In this document: positions 1 to 6,882 of the stretch, one piece after another
How positions within the stretch are numbered: the first letter of the stretch is position 1
Layout of the letters: the number at the start of each line of letters is the position of its first letter
Source: Bacteroidota bacterium
Lineage (GTDB): Bacteria > Bacteroidota > Bacteroidia > Bacteroidales > UBA1556
DNA: 16,108 nt
Direction of reading: 5' to 3'
NCBI GenBank assembly: GCA_003973505.1
Contig: QNXT01000122.1
Coordinates: 1-16,108 of the forward strand
Notes under the pieces: model-generated
Databases searched by the model: none
What the model saw: the letters and a program-made list of their open reading frames with translations, nothing else
What the model was told of the DNA's origin: nothing
Made by a program: the position numbers and the translations under genes

Positions 1-2
1 AG

Positions 3-446
3 CAAATTGCAAAAAAACATAAGCTCAGCATTGAGGAACTTATTGGTAATACAAAAGTGTTGGAAAGTATAAATCCTCAAGATTTTGTCAACGAAAAAGT
101 GGGGCTGTTTACCATTAAAGACATCCTCGACGAGCTGGCCAAGGAAGGTCGTGACCCCAGAAAGAAATTTGACTTTTTTGAATTTGATGCCAATGTACAT
201 TCCGTAGAAGATTTACATGAAGGCATGGTACTACCAGGTATTATCACCAATATCACCGCTTTTGGAGCCTTTGTAGATGTTGGTGTACATCAAGACGGTT
301 TAGTACATATCAGCGAAATGGCCAATCGTTTTATCTCCGACCCCAACGACATCGTAAAACTCAACCAAAAGGTTATGATTAAGGTGGTGGGAATCGATAT
401 CAAACGAAAGCGTTTGCAATTTTCGATGAAGCAAGTGGAAGACTAG
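3..446 (+). CDS. tex: Tex, RNA-binding transcription accessory protein (3' end only)
   Basis: This is the last 147 codons of a larger gene cut by the left edge; the frame is open from base 3, so the GTG at 57 is not a real start. The S1 RNA-binding fold covers about bases 222-434, beginning GMVLPGIITNITAFGAFVDV and including the typical DGLVHISEM strand, then KVVGIDIKRKRLQFSMK. Just before it lies FTIKDILDELAKEGRDPRKKF, which matches the linker between the helix-hairpin-helix region and the S1 domain of Tex. Tex is a cytoplasmic nucleic-acid-binding protein linked to transcription and RNA turnover. That identification is family knowledge; only the C-terminal part can be seen. The gene ends with TAG, and no hairpin terminator was found before the next gene. 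The alternative is another S1 protein, but the GRDPR linker favours Tex. Confidence 0.9.
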   Translation, partial: QIAKKHKLSIEELIGNTKVLESINPQDFVNEKVGLFTIKDILDELAKEGRDPRKKFDFFEFDANVHSVEDLHEGMVLPGIITNITAFGAFVDVGVHQDGLVHISEMANRFISDPNDIVKLNQKVMIKVVGIDIKRKRLQFSMKQVED

Positions 447-552
447 AACTACCTAAAGAAGACTAAATATACTGCAAAATAATAAGTCTAATCGAATTCA
501 ATTTTAGTTAATTTTAGGCCTCAATTTATAAACACAGAAAACGAAAAATAAA

Positions 553-804
553 ATGGAATTAAAAGAACAATTTGAAGCAGCTGTAGCCAATTCTAAAAAC
601 CTAAGTGAAAGACCATCGAACGATGTATTACTTAAGATTTATAGTTTATACAAACAAGCAACCGAAGGAGATGTTAGTGGTGAAAAACCCGGGGGATTCG
701 ACTTCAAAGCCATTGCCAAATATCGTGCTTGGGAGAAACTAAAAGGAAAATCGGCTGATGAGTGTATGAAAGAATATATTGAGCTTATTGAATCTTTAGC
801 TTAG
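553..804 (+). CDS. Acyl-CoA-binding protein (ACBP)
   Basis: An 83-residue protein, close to the usual 86-90 of stand-alone ACBPs. It binds long-chain acyl-CoA esters in the cytoplasm as a carrier and buffer; it is not an enzyme. The family signature is clear: YSLYKQATEGDV at residues 30-41, KPGGFDF at 45-51, then KYRAWEKLKG and MKEYIE. The ligand-contacting residues of animal ACBP (Tyr28, Lys32, Lys54, Tyr73) correspond to Tyr30, Lys34, Lys56 and Tyr75 here; the Trp usually next to the third is Tyr57. The ATG at 553 gives the expected N-terminus (MELKEQFEAAV). Upstream, TAATTTTA at 509-516 is one base off a Bacteroidota -7 box, so a separate promoter is possible but weak. The gene is convergent with the next one, only 14 bases apart. 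ACBP is common in eukaryotes and patchy in bacteria. Confidence 0.92.
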   Translation: MELKEQFEAAVANSKNLSERPSNDVLLKIYSLYKQATEGDVSGEKPGGFDFKAIAKYRAWEKLKGKSADECMKEYIELIESLA

Positions 805-818
805 ATCTATTTTCGCAA

Positions 819-2537
819 TTAGTATAAACTCAAAATCACTTCTTCCACTTCTTCTGCACGTGGACTTTCATTTAGTTTGAAGTAATAAATTTCACCCACA
901 ATCCATTTGCGCGCAATTTTCTTAACAAGCTGCTCCCTTACTACCCAAATCATGGGTAATGAACTATGGGCTACTAAGTTTTCAATAGCTGGTGCCCAAC
1001 CATCGCCCCCCAATTCCAAGGGGCCAATTTCATCTATTACAATCACTTTTGCCTCTTGAGGAATATTAGCCAATATAGCATCCCCTAATTCTTGAGCCTT
1101 GGGATTGAAATAAAACTTTCCATAATGTTGCCAATTTGCATGTTTCTCAATGGTACACAAAAGCGCAGTTTGTTCACTACTAAGGTCTTTTAATTGGTAT
1201 GCTATACGTTCGTTTCCTTTATAAACAACCTTTGCTAAGAAACCGGCAGCACGGATATCCTTCCGAGCCAATCGATTTATCACCTTTTCCACAAAAGTGG
1301 TTTTTCCTTCCTGAATATTTCCAGATATAATTATCACCGGTGGAAGATTCTTATGTTTCTCTTTTACAACCTGAAGAATGGTTTCGGCATACAATATCAA
1401 ACTCGCTATCGACTGCACAGGCTGGCGAAACATATCTTTAACATTCGGAATAGCATCAATACTTGCAGGCAACACCATAAAAGCTAACTCCATAGCTTGA
1501 TAAAGATTGGCAAAGCCTCGTTTATAAAGTATGGATTTAATAATTGGATTTTTCAACTCTTTACTAATGGATGCAAAACTAACAAGCACAAAAGCGGCCC
1601 GAATATTCATCTTTACACCGACCATTAAACCTGCCATGCTAAATATTTCACCATCCTCACCGGGCATCATCAGTCCGGCAAGTAGCGTGATTGCAATAAA
1701 AAATATCCAAAAGGAGGGTTTGCGTAAATGCCGAAAAGAATTACCATAACGATATATCGTAAATGCAATATACACAAGCAGAAAAGCCGCTACATAGAGT
1801 AATGGAGCATTATTGATGATATAAAAACCTAAAATCAGTACGCTAAAATGCAGCAGCAAAAGCCAACCCGAATACTTATTGCTTGAAGTATGTTCAAATA
1901 AGGACTGAAAATGTTCACTCCCCTTCTTGAAATCAACCTCATTTTGCTTTCCTAACTCTTGTGCCCTTCTCCCGGTATAGAATCCAATGATTGCCCCCAT
2001 TGCCCCAATAAAAGAGTAAACTCCAAAAAGTGCAATCACAGCGTATTTTGCCTCTAGGTTTTCCCAATGAAATTGGCGAATGGAATAATCATAAACACGT
2101 TCTAAAATAAGGATGATATCCCAACCATAAGTAACTACTACGGTCAACACTTTCTGCACAATTACAAAGGAAACGGCTAGTGCACCGGCAAGTATAAAGC
2201 TTGGAAGGCGACGCCCAAAAATCATTAATACAAATTCCAGGATAAATGCCTCTGACATAATGCCAATCATAGGACCAAAAATAATAGCACTGGGTGAAAG
2301 GGATTTCATTAGGGCTGCAATAATACCAGCACGCCAGATTAATCCCCGTTCAGGCCACATTTTACTAAAAGCCACAACAAAAGCAACACTTAAAAACGAC
2401 ATGACCGTTCCCGAAAGCGGAACGCGAAGATTATGTAGGAAACTTCCCAAAATAATCTCATTAGCGGCCCAAATACTCCCAATGCTTGCCGCTTTTAGCC
2501 ATAATTCAGAAATATGTGTCTGTTTAAAGTGCTTCAT
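819..2537 (-). CDS. ECF transporter-like membrane protein fused to a THEP1-type P-loop NTPase
   Basis: A 572-residue protein with three apparent parts. Residues about 10-190 are hydrophobic, with a conserved-looking segment NEIILGSFLHNLRVPLSG (26-43) and GIIAALMKSLSPSAIIFGPMIG (71-92 region), resembling the membrane S (substrate-capture) component of ECF vitamin transporters. Residues about 222-395 form a second membrane region whose cytoplasmic-looking helix (NIRAAFVLVSFASISKEL, 311-328) and following helices resemble EcfT/CbiQ coupling proteins. Residues 400-572 are a soluble NTPase: Walker A GNIQEGKTT (406-414) and Walker B VIVIDEIGPLEL (498-509), as in THEP1/COG1618 NTPases, not an ABC ATPase (no LSGGQ signature). 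The NTPase assignment is firm; the two membrane assignments are inference from sequence character. Its start lies 10 bases after the flippase stop, so the two are likely cotranscribed. Substrate unknown; energised uptake of a small molecule is one possibility. Confidence 0.72.
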   Translation of the reverse strand: MKHFKQTHISELWLKAASIGSIWAANEIILGSFLHNLRVPLSGTVMSFLSVAFVVAFSKMWPERGLIWRAGIIAALMKSLSPSAIIFGPMIGIMSEAFILEFVLMIFGRRLPSFILAGALAVSFVIVQKVLTVVVTYGWDIILILERVYDYSIRQFHWENLEAKYAVIALFGVYSFIGAMGAIIGFYTGRRAQELGKQNEVDFKKGSEHFQSLFEHTSSNKYSGWLLLLHFSVLILGFYIINNAPLLYVAAFLLVYIAFTIYRYGNSFRHLRKPSFWIFFIAITLLAGLMMPGEDGEIFSMAGLMVGVKMNIRAAFVLVSFASISKELKNPIIKSILYKRGFANLYQAMELAFMVLPASIDAIPNVKDMFRQPVQSIASLILYAETILQVVKEKHKNLPPVIIISGNIQEGKTTFVEKVINRLARKDIRAAGFLAKVVYKGNERIAYQLKDLSSEQTALLCTIEKHANWQHYGKFYFNPKAQELGDAILANIPQEAKVIVIDEIGPLELGGDGWAPAIENLVAHSSLPMIWVVREQLVKKIARKWIVGEIYYFKLNESPRAEEVEEVILSLY

Positions 2538-2547
2538 TATAAAGGTT

Positions 2548-4029
2548 CTACTTTTCGTATTTTAGAATAGAAATAAACGCCTTCACATTAAGAAGTTGTA
2601 AGGCAAATGCCGACATGAGAATTAGCGCTAAACTAATACCCATTCGTATAATCCACTCAAAGGGAAGGTATGTACTAATTCCGTTTAAGATGAATAAACT
2701 AAGGACGAAAACAGCTAATTTTAGTACATATTTTGGTTCAAAATGAATATCTAGAATCTTAAAAGCCAAGACTACTTGAATAATTGCCGTTACTACTTGT
2801 GCGGTAAGCCCTGCATAGGCTGCTCCCATGGCTTTCATTTCAGGAATGAGAATAAGATTTAATCCAAGACTAATAAGCATTCCAAAGAAAGCCATAATAT
2901 TTAAGGGTTTCAGACTTCCGTTGGCGGTAAGCAAGGTACCAAAAATATAGGTAGTTGATGTAGCAACATAGGCAAACATCATAATGATAAAAATTTGTGA
3001 ACTCTCAATCATTCGAAGGCTAAACATCCTTACACTTTCACTCTCGTGCTGGTGATACAACATACTCATAATATCTTGTCCAAAGAAAATAGATGTTACA
3101 GCTACCGTAGTTGAGAGCAAGAAGAGTAAGGTAAATGACAATTTTAGAACTTGGCTTAAATTCTCTTTATCTTTTATCATTTTGGCGAAAAGCGGTAATA
3201 ATAAAACGGCAAATAAATAACCCGACATATTATTGGCCACATCCAAAAGGCGAAATGCCGAAGCGTAAATTCCCACTTGATATTGCCCATCAATTGGTAA
3301 AAGACGCTCAAGCAAAACCGAATCCACTCGATTGTACATACCCATCAACAGAATAAGAATAAAATATGGAAAGCTTTGCTTAATAACCACCATAAAAAAT
3401 GCTGGATTCCAACTCAAACGATGAAATTTGGTTTTTACCAATACAATCATCAAAGCAATAATTGCTGTTAAGCTATAGGCCAAGGTTTGCGAATAAACAA
3501 ACCATTCTATCTTAAACGGCTCGTGGGTAACGCCTCCCCATAAAAGAATACTACAAACAATGATTAGAATCAATCTATCGAGCACCGAAAGTACACTATC
3601 AATTCGAAACAATAATAGGGCAGAAATATTTGATCGTAGATATAGTATTAATGCTAATAAAAATTGATTAAGACCAATAATACTAAGCATATACAATTGC
3701 CTTTCATTATATCCTATCAGAAATCCTGCTGCTAAAATGGTAATCATAAACACAACACCAAATAGCAAACGAAGAATAATAATACTAGAAAAATGCTTAC
3801 TTAAAAGCTGATTATTTTGGGCAATATTTCGATTGTTATAATTGGAAGTTCCCCAATCAAGTAAGATTTGAAATAAAAAAGCAAAGTTAAGAATGGTAAA
3901 ATAGAAACCATATTCACTGGGCCCTACAACATTTTGCACACTACGGTCTATTCCCAATACCCAAAAAGGTTTTATAAGAAGGTTCAGAAAAACAATCAAT
4001 ATAAGATTGGTAATAAATTTTCGTCGCAT
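2548..4029 (-). CDS. Polysaccharide/lipid-linked oligosaccharide flippase (Wzx-like, MOP superfamily)
   Basis: A 493-residue, almost wholly hydrophobic protein with about 12-14 predicted membrane helices, the usual size for Wzx/RfbX-type flippases of the MOP (MATE/MVF) superfamily. The N-terminal part LIKPFWVLGIDRSVQNVVG followed by EYGFYFTILNFAFLFQILLD is the typical first-helix pair of this family, with the glycine and tyrosine after the first helix. Such proteins move undecaprenyl-linked sugar units across the inner membrane for O-antigen, capsule or exopolysaccharide. No polymerase or glycosyltransferase gene adjoins it, so the substrate cannot be named. It precedes the ECF-like fusion by 10 bases. 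A -7 box (4069-4076) followed by a 15-bp palindrome lies 24-47 bases before its ATG. A more distant MATE or MurJ-like role cannot be excluded. Confidence 0.82.
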   Translation of the reverse strand: MRRKFITNLILIVFLNLLIKPFWVLGIDRSVQNVVGPSEYGFYFTILNFAFLFQILLDWGTSNYNNRNIAQNNQLLSKHFSSIIILRLLFGVVFMITILAAGFLIGYNERQLYMLSIIGLNQFLLALILYLRSNISALLLFRIDSVLSVLDRLILIIVCSILLWGGVTHEPFKIEWFVYSQTLAYSLTAIIALMIVLVKTKFHRLSWNPAFFMVVIKQSFPYFILILLMGMYNRVDSVLLERLLPIDGQYQVGIYASAFRLLDVANNMSGYLFAVLLLPLFAKMIKDKENLSQVLKLSFTLLFLLSTTVAVTSIFFGQDIMSMLYHQHESESVRMFSLRMIESSQIFIIMMFAYVATSTTYIFGTLLTANGSLKPLNIMAFFGMLISLGLNLILIPEMKAMGAAYAGLTAQVVTAIIQVVLAFKILDIHFEPKYVLKLAVFVLSLFILNGISTYLPFEWIIRMGISLALILMSAFALQLLNVKAFISILKYEK

Positions 4030-4052
4030 GCTTTAACTTTGATTATCGTGCC

Positions 4053-4067
4053 GCCAATTATATTGGC
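4053..4067. promoter_or_regulatory. 15-bp palindrome at the flippase promoter, possible operator
   Basis: GCCAAT-TAT-ATTGGC is a perfect inverted repeat with 6-bp arms. It begins one base downstream of the minus-strand -7 box TACTTTTG, so it would cover the expected transcription start. That position fits a repressor site; alternatively it forms a small hairpin at the 5' end of the mRNA. Which of these, if either, is unknown. Confidence 0.4.
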
Positions 4068-4068
4068 A

Positions 4069-4076
4069 CAAAAGTA
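4069..4076 (-). promoter_or_regulatory. Bacteroidota-type -7 box for the flippase operon
   Basis: On the minus strand the bases read TACTTTTG, a perfect match to TAnnTTTG. The expected start of transcription is near 4062, giving a leader of about 33 bases. No clear TTTG -33 box is present at the normal spacing, so the call rests on the -7 box and its location. Confidence 0.45.
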
Positions 4077-4103
4077 AAGAATTAATAGTGTAATATGGTA
4101 TAT

Positions 4104-4141
4104 AATTATCAGGGAATTAAAGAGCCGAAACACTGATAATT
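4104..4141. repeat. 9-bp inverted repeat with 20-base spacer
   Basis: AATTATCAG at 4104-4112 and its exact complement CTGATAATT at 4133-4141. It lies between the two divergent promoters, upstream of both. It could be a regulator half-site pair or chance in AT-rich DNA. Confidence 0.35.
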
Positions 4142-4204
4142 CACAAGACAAACATTTTAATAAAATATTTTAACAAACAAGCTTTTTTTTAACGTAAATA
4201 TTAT

Positions 4205-4212
4205 TAGCTTTG
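4205..4212 (+). promoter_or_regulatory. Bacteroidota-type -7 box for arcC-argF
   Basis: TAGCTTTG matches TAnnTTTG exactly. A run of T at 4183-4190 sits where the -33 box is expected, but without the G. The start of transcription would be about 4219, leaving a leader of roughly 128 bases before the arcC ATG. Confidence 0.45.
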
Positions 4213-4346
4213 CGACCCCTAAAAATTTATATAGTAAGTGTTTAGATAACACTAAGTATTCAGTTTTAGGCTTAACAAATATTATGAATATGCAAAAATA
4301 ATTGAATCGTATTTTTATCATTTTTGCAAAATCAATATAAGACATT

Positions 4347-5288
4347 ATGAAAAAGTTAGCTGTTGTGGCTTTTGGAGGAAACGCCTTGTTAAGAGGTGAC
4401 CAAAAAGGAACCATCGACGAACAAGAAGAAAATATATTTAATGCATGTCAAGACATTGTTGAGCTAATCGAAAACGGTTACGACTTGGTGATAGGACATG
4501 GAAATGGACCCCAAGTGGGCAATGTTTTACTTCAGCATGAGGCAGGTTTTAAGATTTTTGGTATTCCCAAAATGCCCATGGACATTTGCGTGGCCGAAAC
4601 CCAAGGTTCAATCGGTTATATGATTGAACAGCAATTACACAATGTACTTCTGGAGAGAGGAATTAAACGCAATATCATCACCATTATCACCCAAGTATTG
4701 GTTGATAAGGAGGATGAAGCTTTTAAAAATCCAACCAAACCCGTTGGACCTTATTACACAGAAGATGAAATGGAAGGCATGCGTGCCCGAGGCGATTGGA
4801 AATTTAAGAAAGACCCTGCAGGTAGAGGTTGGCGTCGCGTAGTGGCTTCACCAAAACCCCAGAGTATTAATAACTGGGAAGTGGTAGAAAGCTTAGCTCG
4901 CCAAGGTCATATCGTAATCACTGTTGGTGGTGGAGGAATCCCTGCATATATTCAGAGCAATGGGAAATTGATGGGAATTGATGCTGTAATTGATAAAGAT
5001 TTAGCTTCAGCCACTTTAGCTTCTAATATTAAAGCCGATGAATTCTATATTCTAACCGATGTTTCAAATGTTTTCATCAATTTTAATACTCCTGAACAGA
5101 AGAAATTAGAAGAAGTTAGCATCGATGAAATGCAAAAACATATGGCTGACGGACAATTTACAGAAGGAAGTATGGCGCCAAAAGTACGTGCAGGAATTCA
5201 TTTTGTAGAAAATGGCGGAAAACAAACCGTAATTACGGATTCCAGTCAATTGAAGAATCCAAACTCAGGAACAAGAATCGTAAAATAA
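4347..5288 (+). CDS. arcC: Carbamate kinase
   Basis: A 313-residue protein, the normal length. It catalyses carbamoyl phosphate + ADP to ATP + carbamate (CO2 and ammonia), the ATP-forming last step of the arginine deiminase or agmatine deiminase pathways, in the cytoplasm. Visible family motifs are AFGGNALL (8-15), GHGNGPQVGN (50-59), RRVVASPKP (163-171), TVGGGGIP (192-199), IDAVIDKDLAS (211-221) and EGSMAPKV (273-280). These are the amino-acid-kinase-fold phosphate and nucleotide loops typical of ArcC. It is followed 35 bases later by ornithine carbamoyltransferase in the same direction, which supports a catabolic role. No arginine deiminase, agmatine deiminase or antiporter gene is in the window. 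The long leader carries a -7 box at 4205. Confidence 0.96.
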   Translation: MKKLAVVAFGGNALLRGDQKGTIDEQEENIFNACQDIVELIENGYDLVIGHGNGPQVGNVLLQHEAGFKIFGIPKMPMDICVAETQGSIGYMIEQQLHNVLLERGIKRNIITIITQVLVDKEDEAFKNPTKPVGPYYTEDEMEGMRARGDWKFKKDPAGRGWRRVVASPKPQSINNWEVVESLARQGHIVITVGGGGIPAYIQSNGKLMGIDAVIDKDLASATLASNIKADEFYILTDVSNVFINFNTPEQKKLEEVSIDEMQKHMADGQFTEGSMAPKVRAGIHFVENGGKQTVITDSSQLKNPNSGTRIVK

Positions 5289-5323
5289 GATATAAAATAT
5301 AAACAATTAAAAAAATAAACACC

Positions 5324-6325
5324 ATGGCTTTTAACTTAAGAAACCGAAACTTTTTAAAATTAGCAGATTTTACCCCAAAAGAAATCAAATTCATGTTGGA
5401 TTTGGCAATGGATTTGAAAACAGCAAAATATGCTGGAACTGAGCAACAAAAACTAAAAGGGAAAAATATTGCCTTAATCTTCGAAAAATCATCAACTCGT
5501 ACTCGTTGTGCTTTCGAAACAGCTGTTCACGATCAAGGTGGTCACGTAACTTATTTAGGCCCTTCTGGATCGCAGATTGGTGTTAAAGAAACCATGAAAG
5601 ATACAGCACGCGTTTTAGGACGTATGTATGATGGTATTGAGTATCGTGGTTTTGGTCAATCCGTTGTAGAAGAATTAGGTGCTTATGCTGGCGTTCCTGT
5701 TTGGAATGGTTTGACAAATGAGTACCACCCAACACAAATTTTAGCTGATTTCCTTACTATGATGGAGCATAGCGATAAGCCATTGCACCAAATGACCTTT
5801 GCCTATTTAGGCGATGCTCGTAATAATATGGGTAATTCCTTGATGATTGGTGCGGCTAAAATGGGAATGGATTTCCGTGCAGTAGCTCCAAAGGCAGTTC
5901 AGCCTTCTGATGAATTAGTAGCTGAGGCAAAAGAAATTGCAAAGAAAACAGGCGCTAAAATCACCGTTACAGATAATGTAGCTGAAGGTGTTAAAGGAGC
6001 TGATTTCCTTTATACTGATGTATGGGTAAGCATGGGCGAGCCTGATGAGGTTTGGAAAGAGCGTATTGAGTTATTGAAACCTTACCAAGTGAATAAAGAA
6101 GTTATGGATATGACAGGAAACCCTAATGTGAAGTTTATGCACTGCCTTCCTGCATTCCACAATCGTGACACTAAAGTTGGAGAAGAAATTTTCCAAAAAT
6201 TTGGTCTTGACGGATTGGAAGTAACCGAAGAAGTATTTGAATCAGAAGCAAGCATTGTATTTGATGAGGCTGAGAACCGTTTGCATACTATCAAAGCGGT
6301 TATGGTTGCTACTTTGGGTGAATAA
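5324..6325 (+). CDS. argF: Ornithine carbamoyltransferase, probably catabolic
   Basis: A 333-residue enzyme that interconverts ornithine + carbamoyl phosphate and citrulline + phosphate. Motifs in order: carbamoyl-phosphate loop SSTRTR (56-61), HPTQ (135-138), [11 protein letters not shown] (162-172), the ornithine-binding SMG loop DVWVSMGE (232-239) and HCLP (273-276). The SMG loop and intact HPTQ argue for a true ornithine enzyme and against the N-succinyl-/N-acetylornithine versions used for arginine synthesis in many Bacteroidota, and less strongly against putrescine carbamoyltransferase. Next to carbamate kinase, it most likely runs citrulline phosphorolysis to feed ArcC; then arcB would be the apt name. 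argF is given because direction cannot be proved from sequence. It is transcribed with arcC and ends before the terminator at 6493. Confidence 0.93.
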   Translation: MAFNLRNRNFLKLADFTPKEIKFMLDLAMDLKTAKYAGTEQQKLKGKNIALIFEKSSTRTRCAFETAVHDQGGHVTYLGPSGSQIGVKETMKDTARVLGRMYDGIEYRGFGQSVVEELGAYAGVPVWNGLTNEYHPTQILADFLTMMEHSDKPLHQMTFAYLGDARNNMGNSLMIGAAKMGMDFRAVAPKAVQPSDELVAEAKEIAKKTGAKITVTDNVAEGVKGADFLYTDVWVSMGEPDEVWKERIELLKPYQVNKEVMDMTGNPNVKFMHCLPAFHNRDTKVGEEIFQKFGLDGLEVTEEVFESEASIVFDEAENRLHTIKAVMVATLGE

Positions 6326-6333
6326 TCTTTGGC

Positions 6334-6443
6334 TAGAAAAATAATCAATCTCTTTGTTGGACTCATTTTGAAAAACAGTCACTTACTAAGGTAAGCTCCC
6401 GTCTTTCAAAATCTCATCCGCCTCGACCTTAATTATTTTTCTA
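6334..6443. repeat. 110-bp coaxial imperfect palindrome (MITE-like)
   Basis: Three inverted-repeat layers share the same centre, 6388.5: TAGAAAAATAAT (6334-6345) with ATTATTTTTCTA (6432-6443), 12 bp perfect; ATTTTGAAA (6365-6373) with TTTCAAAAT (6404-6412), 9 bp perfect; and CTTAC (6382-6386) with GTAAG (6391-6395), loop TAAG. Spacers are equal on both sides (19 and 8 bases), so it folds as one long stem with internal loops. It starts nine bases after the argF stop. It may be a decayed MITE or an mRNA 3'-end structure; no target-site duplication was identified. Confidence 0.55.
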
Positions 6444-6463
6444 CACCAAATACGAATTTGCTA

Positions 6464-6485
6464 ATCCTTAATTTCTATTAAGGAT
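6464..6485. repeat. 9-bp perfect hairpin before the terminator
   Basis: ATCCTTAAT (6464-6472), loop TTCT, ATTAAGGAT (6477-6485). It ends seven bases before the terminator stem, so the arcC-argF transcript would finish in two tandem hairpins. It has no T-run of its own and may protect the 3' end. Confidence 0.5.
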
Positions 6486-6492
6486 ATATTAT

Positions 6493-6525
6493 AACCACCT
6501 TTTCCTTAGGAGAAGGTGGTTTTTT
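6493..6525 (+). terminator. Rho-independent terminator of arcC-argF
   Basis: AACCACCTT (6493-6501) pairs with AAGGTGGTT (6513-6521); four further pairs inside (one G-U) give a 13-bp stem closed by a TTA loop, followed by six T ending at 6525. This is a textbook plus-strand intrinsic terminator, 167 bases after the argF stop. Confidence 0.9.
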
Positions 6526-6592
6526 ACTTTTTGCTTCCCTTTTGGGCACCACTCTTTATACATATCTTTTTGAATATTGTTAGTATGCAATC

Positions 6593-6615
6593 ATGACGTC
6601 ATATCAGGACGTCCT
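6593..6615. repeat. Two adjacent 10-bp GACGTC palindromes
   Basis: ATGACGTCAT (6593-6602) and AGGACGTCCT (6606-6615) are each perfect palindromes sharing the GACGTC core; centres are 13 bp apart. They could be paired protein-binding sites, or remnants of a mobile-element end. There is no gene start within 250 bases that they would obviously control. Confidence 0.45.
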
Positions 6616-6670
6616 AAGGCTTTCATGTAGACAATTAATTAGCCAATAACCGAAGAGTATTAAAAAAATG

Positions 6671-6758
6671 GGGCTAAAGCCCAAATTTGTACTGAATCAT
6701 TAGGCGGGGCATTAATGCCCCGCCTAATGAAATTGCATGATACCTTGGGCTTTAGCCC
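6671..6758. repeat. Nested inverted-repeat element (REP/MITE-like)
   Basis: An outer 14-bp pair, GGGCTAAAGCCCAA (6671-6684) and TTGGGCTTTAGCCC (6745-6758), encloses a perfect 34-bp palindrome at 6697-6730 whose left arm is TCATTAGGCGGGGCATT. The outer repeat is itself almost self-complementary (GGGCT-AA-AGCCC), so the RNA or single strand could fold as one long stem or as three hairpins. The centres of the layers differ by one base. It is GC-rich against its AT-rich surroundings and has no coding capacity. It resembles REP-type or MITE elements; I think GGGCTAAAGCCC repeats recur in Bacteroidota genomes, but that is memory, not a search. Confidence 0.75.
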
Positions 6759-6882
6759 AAGCATAAGACTAAAATTAATTATTTGTGTATAAAAAAGAGT
6801 AGTTTAGGGCTAGGATAAAACAAAAAGTAAAAATGCTGTGGCAAATAAAATTTAGCCTTCGATACTAATCAGCAAGCCGAAT

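Larger units (their letters stand above)
4030..4346. other. Divergent intergenic region between flippase and arcC
   Basis: A 317-base AT-rich spacer holding promoters for both directions. On the minus strand there is a perfect TAnnTTTG box at 4069-4076 with a palindrome just downstream. On the plus strand there is a perfect box at 4205-4212. Between them is a 9-bp inverted repeat (4104-4112 and 4133-4141). A second possible plus-strand box, CATTTTTG at 4319-4326, is one base off and close to the arcC start. No small gene or RNA fold that I recognise is present. Confidence 0.6.
6326..6882. other. Gene-free stretch packed with inverted repeats
   Basis: No coding frame here looks real. In order it holds a 110-bp coaxial imperfect palindrome (6334-6443), a 9-bp hairpin (6464-6485), the arcC-argF terminator (6493-6525), two 10-bp GACGTC-centred palindromes (6593-6602 and 6606-6615), and a nested inverted-repeat element (6671-6758). 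From 6759 to 6882 it is plain AT-rich sequence. Such stacking suggests a tolerated landing site for small non-coding mobile elements downstream of convergent genes. Confidence 0.7.

Noticed and set aside
805..818. Terminator between the convergent ACBP and fusion genes
   Set aside because: Only 14 bases with no inverted repeat.
2260..2565. 101-codon plus-strand frame inside the ECF-like fusion
   Set aside because: Antisense to a gene with clear Walker motifs; the composition looks like a shadow.
4213..4346. Riboswitch in the arcC leader
   Set aside because: The leader is about 128 bases, but it is AT-rich and I see no conserved riboswitch core or terminator/antiterminator pair.
4157..4414. 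85-codon minus-strand frame upstream of and into arcC
   Set aside because: It overlaps the arcC start and its promoter region, and its protein resembles nothing known.
6326..6882. Decayed protein-coding gene or transposase remnant
   Set aside because: Frames are short and interrupted on both strands and show no transposase motifs; the palindromes explain the structure better.
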